Source of the DNA: Meandrina meandrites
Taxonomy: Eukaryota > Cnidaria > Anthozoa > Scleractinia > Meandrinidae
Length of the DNA stretch: 64,000 nt
Direction: 5' to 3'
NCBI GenBank assembly: GCA_963693305.1
Contig: OY855912.1
Span: 8,942,001-9,006,000, forward strand
Of this stretch, positions 22,064 to 29,681 are shown piece by piece (position 1 is the first letter of the stretch; each line of letters starts with the position of its first letter). The notes below the pieces were generated by a model. It saw only the letters and a program-made list of their open reading frames with translations. It searched no databases and was not told where the DNA came from. A program made the translations under genes and the position numbers.

Positions 22064-22486
22064 TTAAAGGAAACGAAAGGCAGCGTAGCCCAGAGCAAGA
22101 GCCCCGGCACCAACGAACATGAGTTCACCATTTTTCTGCTGCTGGCTTGGTTGATAAAAATCTGAGAACTTGGGTTCTTTGGGGGGTATCATTTGTTTGT
22201 CAGGGTGCGCCTGGTTGTACAGTTTGAAGGCGTAGTCAGTGTTAGTAAAGTTCTGTTTGGCCTGCTCTTTTATTTGCGTGTTAGTCGCAATCCAGTCGAG
22301 AAGTTTGGTGCGGTCACGGGAGTATTTGGCGTAAGCCGCTTGATATGCCTCGAGAGCTTTGTCATGTCGTACTTTTTCATCAAGTGCAGCGTCACCTCCG
22401 CCAAGTGCCTTTGCAAGATAATTGCCGCCAATAAAAGCAGCAGCATTCAATATAGCCCCACCAGCCATAATCGCGATACTTGCCAT
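22064..22486 (-). CDS. conserved element protein, 140 aa, two hydrophobic ends
   Basis: ATG at 22486 lies in TTATATAACACAATGG. Residues 1-30 form a Gly/Ala-rich hydrophobic segment (MASIAIMAGGAILNAA), a charged helical middle follows, and residues about 120-138 form a second hydrophobic segment (MFVGAGALALGYAAF) preceded by SDFYQPS. The layout suggests a small bitopic or hairpin membrane protein, possibly a virion inner-membrane or penton-associated factor. I recall similar proteins from cnidarian Polintons, without an assigned function. Its leader region carries both short palindromes (22529-22543 and 22556-22568). Confidence 0.75.
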   Translation of the reverse strand: MASIAIMAGGAILNAAAFIGGNYLAKALGGGDAALDEKVRHDKALEAYQAAYAKYSRDRTKLLDWIATNTQIKEQAKQNFTNTDYAFKLYNQAHPDKQMIPPKEPKFSDFYQPSQQQKNGELMFVGAGALALGYAAFRFL

Positions 22487-22528
22487 TGTGTTATATAACA
22501 GAGCAGAGTTTTTTCAAATAATTAATTT

Positions 22529-22568
22529 ATCAACTTTGTTGATGGGGTGTGGGTAGCAACTCAGTTGC
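22529..22568. repeat. paired palindromes upstream of the 140-aa gene
   Basis: ATCAACTTTGTTGAT (22529-22543) and GCAACTCAGTTGC (22556-22568) are joined by a GGGGTGTGGGTA spacer. The same module occurs in the opposite arrangement at 23123-23166. Here it separates the stop of the 73-aa gene from the start of the 140-aa gene. Confidence 0.85.
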
Positions 22569-22579
22569 TGATGCCCCAC

Positions 22580-22801
22580 TTACATGCTGGTGGGAAGGAT
22601 TTTTTGGTCCTCCAGGTACTGTTTGAGCGCAATGCTACCTGCCATGACGGCGGTGAACTGCACATAGTTCATAGCACTGCTGCTGGGGTCAGAAGTAAAA
22701 TTCTCTTTTACAACCTTTTTTGCGACCCAGCCGATGCCGGCGGCCAAACCGGTTATAGTAGCAGCATCCATGATGGTTTTAACAAGCTTGTTGTCTGACA
22801 T
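22580..22801 (-). CDS. small membrane protein, 73 aa
   Basis: ATG at 22801; a palindrome ends 5 nt upstream and a TATATA stretch lies about 25 nt upstream. Two weakly hydrophobic helices are predicted, around residues 12-27 (AATITGLAAGIGWVAKKV) and 48-60 (FTAVMAGSIALKQYL), joined by a polar loop. I recall the family as a conserved small protein of cnidarian Polintons with unknown role. It lies in the minus-strand block that includes the ATPase and capsid genes, so a virion role is plausible. Confidence 0.72.
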   Translation of the reverse strand: MSDNKLVKTIMDAATITGLAAGIGWVAKKVVKENFTSDPSSSAMNYVQFTAVMAGSIALKQYLEDQKILPTSM

Positions 22802-22806
22802 TATTT

Positions 22807-22821
22807 ATCAACTTTGTTGAT
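22807..22821. promoter_or_regulatory. palindrome ATCAACTTTGTTGAT before the 73-aa gene
   Basis: A perfect 15-nt palindrome around a central T, ending 5 nt before ATG 22801 on the transcribed strand. One of at least eight related sites in 22.5-26.5 kb. It could be a leader hairpin or the site of a dimeric regulator. Confidence 0.6.
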
Positions 22822-22856
22822 ACGTATATAAAACATACAAAAAGTTTAAATAAAAA

Positions 22857-23063
22857 TTAATCTGTCTCTTCTGCGTCCGTGTCCTCTTCTGCTTCCGTGT
22901 CATCTGCTTCATTTTTCTCTACCAATTCAACAAAATTCGAAGGGTCTTTTGCCAACCAATACAATGAATCAATTGTCTTGTAAGTAACATACAACCAATA
23001 ACCAAAAGTGACTACGCCTTCAAAAGAATTGACAACAAATGTTTGCGTTGGAACTTTCACCAT
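22857..23063 (-). CDS. small single-pass membrane protein with acidic tail, 68 aa
   Basis: I chose ATG 23063 over the upstream in-frame ATG 23081 because a TATATATAAAT box lies between them and would be promoter rather than coding. A hydrophobic segment (VVTFGYWLYVTYKTI) around residues 17-31 is followed by a polar region and a C-terminal run of Glu and Asp (EADDTEAEEDTDAEETD). Function unknown. It has the same length and general build as the next gene, so the two may be partners or diverged paralogues. Confidence 0.65.
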   Translation of the reverse strand: MVKVPTQTFVVNSFEGVVTFGYWLYVTYKTIDSLYWLAKDPSNFVELVEKNEADDTEAEEDTDAEETD

Positions 23064-23099
23064 ATTTATATATAGAAACATACAAAGTTTAAATAAAAA

Positions 23100-23306
23100 T
23101 TAATTTGTCTCTTCAGTGGGTAGCAACTCAGTTGCTGATACCCCACACCCCATCAACTTTGTTGATACATCCGGGTCAAATATTGTGGCCTTCATAAGAT
23201 CGCGGACTGTAAGAAAAATCTTTACATTGAAGTCGTACCATAACAGTCCGATCCCAAAAATGGCTGCGGTTGAGATAAGAACTTGTGGAATATCAACTTT
23301 CTTCAT
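23100..23306 (-). CDS. small single-pass membrane protein, 68 aa, tail encoded by palindromic repeat
   Basis: ATG 23306 is the only ATG near the front; the frame opens further upstream only on TTG. A palindrome lies 10 nt upstream of it. The N-terminal hydrophobic helix is LISTAAIFGIGLLWYDF. The last 20 or so residues, including STKLMGCGV and SATELLP, are the translation of the paired palindromes at 23123-23166. The repeat therefore either invaded the 3' end of this gene or was co-opted as coding sequence. Function unknown. Confidence 0.65.
   Translation of the reverse strand: MKKVDIPQVLISTAAIFGIGLLWYDFNVKIFLTVRDLMKATIFDPDVSTKLMGCGVSATELLPTEETN
23123..23166. repeat. paired palindromes inside the 68-aa gene
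   Basis: GCAACTCAGTTGC (23123-23135) and ATCAACTTTGTTGAT (23152-23166) are joined by TGATACCCCACACCCC. This is the module of 22529-22568 in inverse orientation, although each palindrome itself reads the same way on the plus strand. Confidence 0.85.
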
Positions 23307-23316
23307 GATATATTGT

Positions 23317-23331
23317 ATCAACAAAGTTGAT
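23317..23331. promoter_or_regulatory. palindrome ATCAACAAAGTTGAT before the 68-aa gene at 23306
   Basis: Exact complement-orientation copy of the 15-nt palindrome, 10 nt upstream of ATG 23306. Confidence 0.6.
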
Positions 23332-23357
23332 GAGGTATAATATTAATTCGTAAATAT

Positions 23358-23831
23358 TTAATCCATATGACTTAAAACTCTGGTCTGTGTCGGGCGAGCA
23401 GGTTGTAGCTCAGGTGTATTTTTTTTGCTGAATGCGGCCTTGAGCTCTTCACGTTTGTAATAAATCCCAATCAGTGAAACGACTATGCCGATAACACCAA
23501 TCCATTGGGTGGTGCTGAGACTGCTATTTTTTTCTTCGGTACTTTTTAGGGTTTCATCTGCAATAGTCGGTGTTGGCTCAGAAACCGGGGGATCAGCAAC
23601 TGAGTTGCTACCCTTTGCCTTGTTGTTTGCGATTATGACAGCAGCCTCAGCTGCGGCTTTTTTCTGTTGTTCACGGGCTAGCCGCGTTCTTTCAGCAACC
23701 GCTTTGCCAGCAGCCACACGCTTGGGATTTTTTACGCGAGGGGCTGTAGTTGGAGTTGGAGTTGTTGCTTGCTGTGTTATATCGGCCTGTTGTTGCGGGG
23801 TTTCGACCTTCTCGGATTGTTCGGTTGACAT
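23358..23831 (-). CDS. basic/low-complexity protein with C-terminal membrane anchor, 157 aa
   Basis: ATG 23831 is preceded by a TATA-like ACATATA. The N-terminus is Gln/Thr/Pro-rich. Residues about 33-70 form a basic, helical stretch (NPKRVAAGKAVAERTR) that could bind nucleic acid. A linker contains the translated palindrome (GSNSVAD, DNA 23596-23608). One transmembrane segment (WIGVIGIVVSLIGIYY) lies near residues 110-125, with a basic tail. The architecture fits a virion protein linking DNA to a membrane or vertex, but this is inference and I know no function for the family. Confidence 0.7.
   Translation of the reverse strand: MSTEQSEKVETPQQQADITQQATTPTPTTAPRVKNPKRVAAGKAVAERTRLAREQQKKAAAEAAVIIANNKAKGSNSVADPPVSEPTPTIADETLKSTEEKNSSLSTTQWIGVIGIVVSLIGIYYKREELKAAFSKKNTPELQPARPTQTRVLSHMD
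23596..23608. repeat. palindrome GCAACTGAGTTGC within the 157-aa gene
   Basis: A copy of the 13-nt palindrome that is coding, read as part of a Ser/Asn/Val linker. Its presence in a linker rather than a folded segment fits tolerance of an inserted short repeat. Confidence 0.7.
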
Positions 23832-23864
23832 TATATGTTAAGCAAATAAAAAATTATTAAGCAA

Positions 23865-24440
23865 TTATTCAGAATTTGTCTGCAAATGTTCAGTAGTTGG
23901 TGAGGAATGCTCAGGAATTTCTTCTAATTTTGCTTTGTCATTTTTCTCCAAATGCGAATTAAAATCAATGTGCTTCGCCGTTATCAAAGCAGCAGAAATA
24001 GGAGCGAGAAATTTTCCATATTTCAAAGAGAGACTGCCAACAAAATTTGTCATTTCTTTGTTAATAATGAAGTCTTCTTTTAGTTCTTTTTTCATTGCAT
24101 CAACGTCATCTATTTCAATAACCATTTGCAGGCCTCTTGTCACAAGCGTAAGCAGGTTGTCAACCATGCTTTCGGTTGTCTTGCTGCCAACGAAGGTTTC
24201 ATATCTCTTGTAGTACTTTTCAACTTCTTTATCAGTCAAGCGTTTCAACTGCTCATGTGTTAACTGCACTCCAATGGCCTCTTTGGATTTGCCTGTTGAT
24301 ACAAGCACGGCCAGCTGCTCACGAAGAGCAGGAATGTTAGGTCCGGATAGCAACTGTGGCACAAGGCTACTATCAGCCGGGCTGCTTGACGGCTCAGCTT
24401 CCAGTAGGTTTATAACATCTGCGAACTCTTGTTCTGCCAT
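23865..24440 (-). CDS. conserved element protein, 191 aa, unknown function
   Basis: ATG 24440 is preceded by TATATAGTATATAAAC. The N-terminal 45 residues are polar and Ser-rich. The central region (QLTHEQLKRLTDKEVEKYY, SKTTESMVDNLLTLVTRG, DFIINKEMTNFVG) is helical, and a mildly hydrophobic segment (FLAPISAALITAKHI) precedes a charged tail. I recall homologues in cnidarian Polintons only as hypothetical proteins. It lies directly downstream of the ATPase on the same strand with a 67-bp gap, so a structural or packaging role is plausible. Confidence 0.72.
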   Translation of the reverse strand: MAEQEFADVINLLEAEPSSSPADSSLVPQLLSGPNIPALREQLAVLVSTGKSKEAIGVQLTHEQLKRLTDKEVEKYYKRYETFVGSKTTESMVDNLLTLVTRGLQMVIEIDDVDAMKKELKEDFIINKEMTNFVGSLSLKYGKFLAPISAALITAKHIDFNSHLEKNDKAKLEEIPEHSSPTTEHLQTNSE

Positions 24441-24507
24441 GTTTATATACTATATAAAACTTTTATTTTTTTAATTCAAAAAAGTTTAAAACTCTGGGGT
24501 GTGAGGT

Positions 24508-25104
24508 TTACCCCTCTGATAATCCGTAGGGGTAGCGAAGCGAGAACACAAGATAAGAGAACTTCCGCTCTTTCAGCTTTGAAATCAGATTTTTGTACTC
24601 ATCGTGGGAGAGTTCGCCGGCGTAATCTTCAAAGATTGCCTTCGTAGTTTTGGCTGAGGGAGTGTAAAATAAAACGATAGCCGCCACGTTTTCACGGAAG
24701 GAAGGTGTTATGCTGGTTATCTTCTGGGTCAGCACCCAAACGCTGATGCCGATATGTCGAGCGGAAAAGCCAAGATTCACCAGCTGGCCTGTGCGCCCTT
24801 TCACATCTTTGGAGGCTGCGCAGTCATCTAGGATTATGAGCGTGTTGATGCCCTCAAAAAGCCAGCTCACTAATTTCAACCAACTTTCAACCTCGTGCTG
24901 CTTGCATATTATCACAAACATTCTTGGATCATTTTCACCAATTCGGTGGTAGGTCTTGTTGTGCGCGAATGTTGGGCAGATAAGCACAATGTAGTCAAAC
25001 TTGCCGCGGAAAGGGCCATAGATCTGGTCAACCAAATACTTCGATTTGCCTGAATTTGTCGGCCCCACAATCAGAGCGTTAAAGGGTATCTTGCTCGGAT
25101 CCAT
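24508..25104 (-). CDS. genome-packaging ATPase (FtsK/HerA, A32-like), 198 aa
   Basis: Starts at ATG 25104 (MDPSKIPFNALIVG); the frame upstream opens only on TTG. Walker A is GPTNSGKS at residues 14-21 and Walker B is TLIILDD at about 88-94. A polar TQK follows near 125, a position typical of the sensor of this ATPase class. The length fits the short packaging ATPases of Polintons, adintoviruses and virophages, which pump DNA into preformed capsids. The 13-nt palindrome GCAACTCAGTTGC ends 5 nt before the ATG. It is followed by the 191-aa gene and preceded, after 22 bp, by the major capsid gene. Confidence 0.9.
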   Translation of the reverse strand: MDPSKIPFNALIVGPTNSGKSKYLVDQIYGPFRGKFDYIVLICPTFAHNKTYHRIGENDPRMFVIICKQHEVESWLKLVSWLFEGINTLIILDDCAASKDVKGRTGQLVNLGFSARHIGISVWVLTQKITSITPSFRENVAAIVLFYTPSAKTTKAIFEDYAGELSHDEYKNLISKLKERKFSYLVFSLRYPYGLSEG

Positions 25105-25109
25105 CGTCA

Positions 25110-25122
25110 GCAACTCAGTTGC
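25110..25122. promoter_or_regulatory. palindrome GCAACTCAGTTGC before the ATPase gene
   Basis: Occupies 13 of the 22 bp between the capsid gene stop (25127) and the ATPase ATG (25104). In such a short gap it must overlap the ATPase leader or promoter, or the capsid gene's 3' end. Confidence 0.6.
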
Positions 25123-25126
25123 TATA

Positions 25127-26386
25127 TTAATACAGAACAGATTCTAATTGTCTTTTTAATATATTCATCTGCGCGTCGCTGATTACGTAAATGTGGCATC
25201 TAACTTTGTCATTGCCAGAGCCGCTTGCATTCCTCTCAAGCTCCAGCTGTACTCCATCCTTTGTGTTTACAAGTCGCGTGCCGCTTCCGTGCATCGAGTG
25301 ATCAGCCATGGAACGCAGATCGATCATAACCCCGAACTTGTTATCTGCATAAAACTTTGTTGCATTCATGTGCTGTGTTTTGTTTTTGGATTTTAGAAAG
25401 AAGCGTTTGACCTCCTCCCAAATATCAATTCCTTCAAGTCCGTTGTTGTACAGCCTGTTGGGCGAGCCGTTCACTGTGACACTAATTTTCGTTAGGTCTG
25501 GGTTAAAGTAATTTTCTGCCTGCCTTGTGCCAGCAACATAGGGCTCGACAAACAGTAGCAAGATGCCTTTGAGGGACCTTCTCTGTGGGTTAACTCTGAG
25601 ATTCAGACTTGTGTCTGTTGCTTTGACAAAGGTAACCACTTCGTCACGCTGGATGTGGTCATACGCAAATTCTTTTCCATTTGTGTACTCGCTGAGGGCT
25701 TCATCTGCCAGTGTTTTGCTTCTTATCATCTCGTACTCCAGCTGGATGTTTTTCAGCTTGTATTCCAGTTTTGTTTTATCGGAGCCTCTGACAACCTGAG
25801 AGGCTGGCGCAAGTGTCAGTTCGAACACTAGATCGTTGAATAGAGCCTGCGGATAAAAGGTCCCGTGGTCGTTCAAAATCTGGTGGTCAAGTCGTATCCT
25901 GTATTTTGATCCGTAAATCCCGTTCAGTTTGTTTTCCGAATCGACGCCTGTGGTCTGCTTGTCACCCGCGTTTGAGCGAATTTTGTTGAGGCCCATACTC
26001 TGGATTCCATCTTGAAACATGTTGTCGCGCTCCTCCTGTGATAGAAAGAGATCCTCGAATATCTTGTAAATGTCATAACCAACTGTGTCCTGCAGTATGG
26101 TGCCAGAGTACTTCACAACAAGTTTTTCAACTAGCGCCCGTCCAACATTGTCGACAAGAAAGTTGTTGGCATTGCCTCCGCTCAAATCGATGTTAAAGCG
26201 CAGCGCAAGTGAACCAGGAACAATGACCTCGTTTTCATTCAGCTTGGGAACCGAAACATAAAGCGTTTCCTCTGGTTTGGCTTCTGTGGGGTTGAAAGTT
26301 ATTCGTTTTACCGCGCGCTCCGCTCTTAGAGCGCCTAGAGTTTTTTCACTGCGTGTTGGCCGAAGGTTTTCCTGTACACCGTCCAT
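25127..26386 (-). CDS. probable major capsid protein (double jelly-roll), 419 aa
   Basis: ATG 26386 lies in ACAATAATGG. Beta-rich patterning covers the whole length: VIVPGSLALRFNIDL, ALVEKLVVKYSGTILQD, then KYRIRLDHQIL, ALFNDLVFELTLAPASQV, KNIQLEYEMI and the second-half strands RSLKGILLLFVEPYV and KFGVMIDLRSM. Position next to the packaging ATPase and this strand order match Polinton major capsid proteins, which build T-number icosahedral shells. The motif FNDLVFELTLAPA is one I associate with cnidarian Polinton capsids. Structure prediction would settle it; the 587-aa protein at 27885-29648 is the main alternative candidate. Confidence 0.68.
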   Translation of the reverse strand: MDGVQENLRPTRSEKTLGALRAERAVKRITFNPTEAKPEETLYVSVPKLNENEVIVPGSLALRFNIDLSGGNANNFLVDNVGRALVEKLVVKYSGTILQDTVGYDIYKIFEDLFLSQEERDNMFQDGIQSMGLNKIRSNAGDKQTTGVDSENKLNGIYGSKYRIRLDHQILNDHGTFYPQALFNDLVFELTLAPASQVVRGSDKTKLEYKLKNIQLEYEMIRSKTLADEALSEYTNGKEFAYDHIQRDEVVTFVKATDTSLNLRVNPQRRSLKGILLLFVEPYVAGTRQAENYFNPDLTKISVTVNGSPNRLYNNGLEGIDIWEEVKRFFLKSKNKTQHMNATKFYADNKFGVMIDLRSMADHSMHGSGTRLVNTKDGVQLELERNASGSGNDKVRCHIYVISDAQMNILKRQLESVLY

Positions 26387-26447
26387 TATTGTAAAGAATA
26401 TAAAATATTCAATTAAAAAATTTCAATTGTAAATATAAAATAACTCC

Positions 26448-26496
26448 ATCAACTTTGTTAAATAGAAACATAGTTTCTGCTTTTCAACTTTGTTGA
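26448..26496. promoter_or_regulatory. palindrome cluster in the divergent capsid/461-aa promoter region
   Basis: ATCAACTTTGTTA (26448-26460, truncated copy), AGAAACATAGTTTCT (26464-26478, a different palindrome) and TCAACTTTGTTGA (26484-26496) lie in the 116-bp divergent gap between the capsid gene (start 26386) and the 461-aa gene (start 26503). The last ends 6 nt before the ATG. This region must hold promoters for both directions. Confidence 0.62.
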
Positions 26497-26502
26497 TAAT
26501 CG

Positions 26503-27888
26503 ATGGCAGGAGTTGGCGAATTTGCTATAGACCAAACAGAAGTTGACAAGGATCTTGACAATAAAAATGGTGATGATCAAGATGATATTAATGTTGATAC
26601 TGAGATAGACACAAGTCAGCCGCTATTTCCTCCTGAAGCAGAATCCACACGCTATGGTGAACAAATTGAATTGCAAGAACTGAGCGGACTTCCAGAAACA
26701 TCATTTGATGAAATCCCTTCATTGGGGGACTTTATTCATCAAGATGACAAACCAGCGATTCGTGAAAAAGCATTAGATTTCATTAAAAGGAGGTTTCCAA
26801 AAGTTGACTTCGGAAAATTAGGCCCAATCGGTTTCAGCAAAAAGCCAGGCAATGAGACTACAATCGTTTCATTTGGAACAAGGGGTGGCGAGACTGAAAT
26901 TTTCAGAAAAGATGGGAAAGGTCTTCTCCAAAAATTTAAAGACAAGTTCAAAACATCACTTGGTCCAGAAGCTGAATCTCTGATTGCTCAAGACAATGAT
27001 GAAATAAGAGAAAACCGGCAGAGATTAAGAGAAGCTGAAAAAGAACTCAGAGATGCAGAAAAACTCGCCTCTGAAAGAGAAAAAGCCGCCCAAGAAGTGC
27101 AAGATCTTAGAATAAGAATCGAGCGAACTCAAGCTCAGATTGATGCGCACACTCAAGAACATGGCACAAACGTTGAAAGTGAATCAGAACTGCGGAGACT
27201 GCAGCAACTGAAAAAAAATTATCAAAAGGATTTTGAAAACGCAAAAAAAGAGGTGTCAGCTCTCGAGAAACAGGCTAAAACCAAAGCCAAAGAACAAACC
27301 AGGGTCAACCGACTTAGAGCAAGCCTGGCTGCTAAAGAGAGCGAAAGAAACACAATGGAAGCGAGGCTCAACGACACAAGAACTTTGGATGAGCTGAAAG
27401 AACAAGAAGCAGAACTGCAGCGTCAAAATGAGGAAGATCAGGCTGTTATCGACGATGAAAACACATCACCTTCTGATAAACAAGCTGCTGAAGGAAGAGT
27501 GGCGGAAAGACAAGAGGAGCTTGCTCGTTTGCAAACGCAGATTGATGAAAGAGAAAGAGCGCTTCCACTTCGTGAGCGGGTAAAAGAGATATTTAAAAAA
27601 TATGGTGTGACCGTTACGGCTATCGTTATTGCAGCTGGGGTCACAATTGGTGCTGTCATTGGGGCTATTACAAACGCTTTGAGAGCAACCGGTAAAGCGT
27701 TGGGAAAAGGTCTAAAAGATATTGGCTCAAAGATTGCATCAGCTCTGCCAGGTCTTATTGGCTCAATTGTGAGCTTTCTTTTCAAAGCCGCCGGTCAAGC
27801 TATCGGTTTTCTTGCTGAGCACACCTGGCTGATTATTTTGGCTGTGGTTGCCTTTCTTGTAGAAAAATACATAAAGAAGCGGCGTTAA
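26503..27888 (+). CDS. coiled-coil protein with C-terminal hydrophobic domain, 461 aa
   Basis: Starts MAGVGEF at an ATG with a purine-rich context. The N-terminal 80 residues are very acidic and a small globular region follows. Residues about 160-345 are a long Glu/Lys/Arg/Gln coiled coil (for example RENRQRLREAEKELRDAE). The C-terminal about 95 residues are hydrophobic and Gly/Ala-rich, with candidate membrane or membrane-inserting helices (AIVIAAGVTIGAVIGAI, GLIGSIVSFLFKAAG, WLIILAVVAFLVEKYI) and a basic tail. I recall this C-terminal block as recurrent in cnidarian Polintons. A stalk plus membrane-active domain suggests a virion membrane or host-membrane interaction protein; unproven. Its stop overlaps the 587-aa gene by 4 nt. 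Confidence 0.78.
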   Translation: MAGVGEFAIDQTEVDKDLDNKNGDDQDDINVDTEIDTSQPLFPPEAESTRYGEQIELQELSGLPETSFDEIPSLGDFIHQDDKPAIREKALDFIKRRFPKVDFGKLGPIGFSKKPGNETTIVSFGTRGGETEIFRKDGKGLLQKFKDKFKTSLGPEAESLIAQDNDEIRENRQRLREAEKELRDAEKLASEREKAAQEVQDLRIRIERTQAQIDAHTQEHGTNVESESELRRLQQLKKNYQKDFENAKKEVSALEKQAKTKAKEQTRVNRLRASLAAKESERNTMEARLNDTRTLDELKEQEAELQRQNEEDQAVIDDENTSPSDKQAAEGRVAERQEELARLQTQIDERERALPLRERVKEIFKKYGVTVTAIVIAAGVTIGAVIGAITNALRATGKALGKGLKDIGSKIASALPGLIGSIVSFLFKAAGQAIGFLAEHTWLIILAVVAFLVEKYIKKRR

Positions 27889-29648
27889 CGCATAAAAGCG
27901 TAAATCAAAGCCGCAACACCTACCGCGACAACAACAATAGCTGCTTTGTTATTTTCGTGTGTTTCAGTGCCACCTACATCTTTTACTGGCTCATCAGGCT
28001 GAGGTGTTTGTTCTTCAGTCTCGGGCCTATTTTTTTCAGGCTGCGTTGCTTGCTTGTGTATGGGGTTTGAGGGGTGGCTATTTGGTGGGTTTATCTTTGT
28101 CGGCCCTCCTGCCATTAGCTTTAGCCCTGATTTTTTTGTGCTCTTATTTACTTTGTCGTTAACCCCTAGCTTCATGCCTGGTATAGCTTGTTTTAGCTGG
28201 TTGTTGTAACCAATAACACTTCCCGTATTTATTACCATCCGCGCAGGCATCAGCCAGGCCCCCGGACACACAGCAAGGTTAAGCCTCACCTTAGCCTCAT
28301 CTACAGCAAGTTGATACCTTTGAACTGACTTTGCCAGATCCGGTTGCCTTATTGAGTCTTCCACTAAAACAAGGAACTCACTTTGCGCTTCCTTTGCGCG
28401 CCCTCCTGACCCAAGTATGCTGCTTCTAACGTTTACCTGTGAACCCAAAACACAGTAAACGAACGCCTCTATCGACTGGTTTATTCGCGACAAACCCGCC
28501 TGCGTTAGACCTTCTGCTACATTGGGACAAAACCAGTCTGCCTGTCCGTAGGCAGCGTCATCTGGCTCGATATAATAAATCAAGTTACCTTTTGAGCCTG
28601 TGCCACCTTCATCTGAGAACTTTTTTGATCCCCCGGGGTAAACGTCTCCCGCTTCTTTTGCCGGGCCAATGTTGGATACATATATGTAAACACTTCCCAG
28701 GCCGTGGTTTGCGCCTCTTGTAAAACGAAAATCGCTTGACGGGTTAACCCCGAACTCATTGCATATCCTTTTGTATGAAGCCACGTCGTATTTGTTGTTA
28801 ATCCGGTCAAAAGTTGGGTCGCCTGGCAAAGCGCTTATGCTTTGTATTCCCCCCATCTGAAACAATATTCGCCTGACAGTAAAATATATATGGAACTTGT
28901 AAAAAGCTCGCACATTCTCTGGCATAGCATAGTTGTTATCGAAAATTTCGCGACTTATACCACAGCCCGTTGTCGCACACCATACAGCAAAATTCAGCTG
29001 CTGTGGCCAATATCTCATATTTGGGCCGGCTAGCCATGTTTTTGACTCTTTCCCTGAATGGTGGGTGAGTTTGGTTTTTTGAAATACCTCTCTGAACTTT
29101 GTTGTGAAATACTGGTCCGGTGTTACGTAAATATTCAGTTGGTCATTAAATATTTTTTTCAAACTCGGGGCGGCTTCGTGAAAGCCAACAGCAGGGATGG
29201 GCAAAGAGTCACCTTTTAAACCACTTGGTGTAAGCTGTTGTGGGAACCCTTCTGATGATTGGCCAACACCCAGCGCACTTTTCATTTCCGGGCTCCAATA
29301 TTTGCTGTCTGAACCAAAAACGTTTATCAAATGGCCTGGCCCTGCTTTGAAATAAATTTCTGAGGTTGCTGTGTGATCTTTGGTGAAATCGGTCTGTGGC
29401 TCAAACTTTGATTTATCAGCATTCGGGTATTTTGCATTAAAAGTTTTCCATGCCTTTTGTTCTGCTACTTTGGCAATGCTGTTAGCTTCTGGTGTCTGAA
29501 TCCATTTTAGAAGCGCAGATGCGCTGCTGTGCTGTGAAGGCTGAGGGGCCTTGTCTTTTGCTGCATCAGCTTTCGCTGCACTTTTGGTTCTTTGCTGCCT
29601 CGAATAAGCATTCAACCATCCTCCACCACCGGTCCATTCATTATCCAT
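27885..29648 (-). CDS. large candidate structural protein with C-terminal anchor, 587 aa
   Basis: ATG 29648; the gene begins 33 bp from the divergent jelly-roll gene. After a low-complexity Ala/Lys/Gln region (residues 15-50) comes a long folded region with motifs NFAVWCATTGCGISREIF, RFTRGANHGLGSVYIYVS, LIYYIEPDDAAYGQADWFCP and VRLNLAVCPGAWLMPARMV. A Pro/Thr/Glu-rich linker (about 500-560) and a terminal membrane helix (AAIVVVAVGVAALIYAFMR) follow. This layout resembles a surface or vertex protein tethered to an inner membrane. I recall relatives in cnidarian Polintons without function. An alternative is that this is the major capsid protein; length and anchor argue against it. Confidence 0.72.
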   Translation of the reverse strand: MDNEWTGGGGWLNAYSRQQRTKSAAKADAAKDKAPQPSQHSSASALLKWIQTPEANSIAKVAEQKAWKTFNAKYPNADKSKFEPQTDFTKDHTATSEIYFKAGPGHLINVFGSDSKYWSPEMKSALGVGQSSEGFPQQLTPSGLKGDSLPIPAVGFHEAAPSLKKIFNDQLNIYVTPDQYFTTKFREVFQKTKLTHHSGKESKTWLAGPNMRYWPQQLNFAVWCATTGCGISREIFDNNYAMPENVRAFYKFHIYFTVRRILFQMGGIQSISALPGDPTFDRINNKYDVASYKRICNEFGVNPSSDFRFTRGANHGLGSVYIYVSNIGPAKEAGDVYPGGSKKFSDEGGTGSKGNLIYYIEPDDAAYGQADWFCPNVAEGLTQAGLSRINQSIEAFVYCVLGSQVNVRSSILGSGGRAKEAQSEFLVLVEDSIRQPDLAKSVQRYQLAVDEAKVRLNLAVCPGAWLMPARMVINTGSVIGYNNQLKQAIPGMKLGVNDKVNKSTKKSGLKLMAGGPTKINPPNSHPSNPIHKQATQPEKNRPETEEQTPQPDEPVKDVGGTETHENNKAAIVVVAVGVAALIYAFMR

Positions 29649-29681
29649 TATTTAAACAAAATATTTTTCTCTAATTATAAA
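29649..29681. promoter_or_regulatory. 33-bp divergent promoter region
   Basis: Only 33 bp separate the starts of the 587-aa gene (minus) and the candidate penton gene (plus). It is almost pure A/T (TTATTTAAACAAAATATT...CTAATTATAAA). Transcripts must have very short leaders or start inside the neighbouring gene. Confidence 0.6.
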
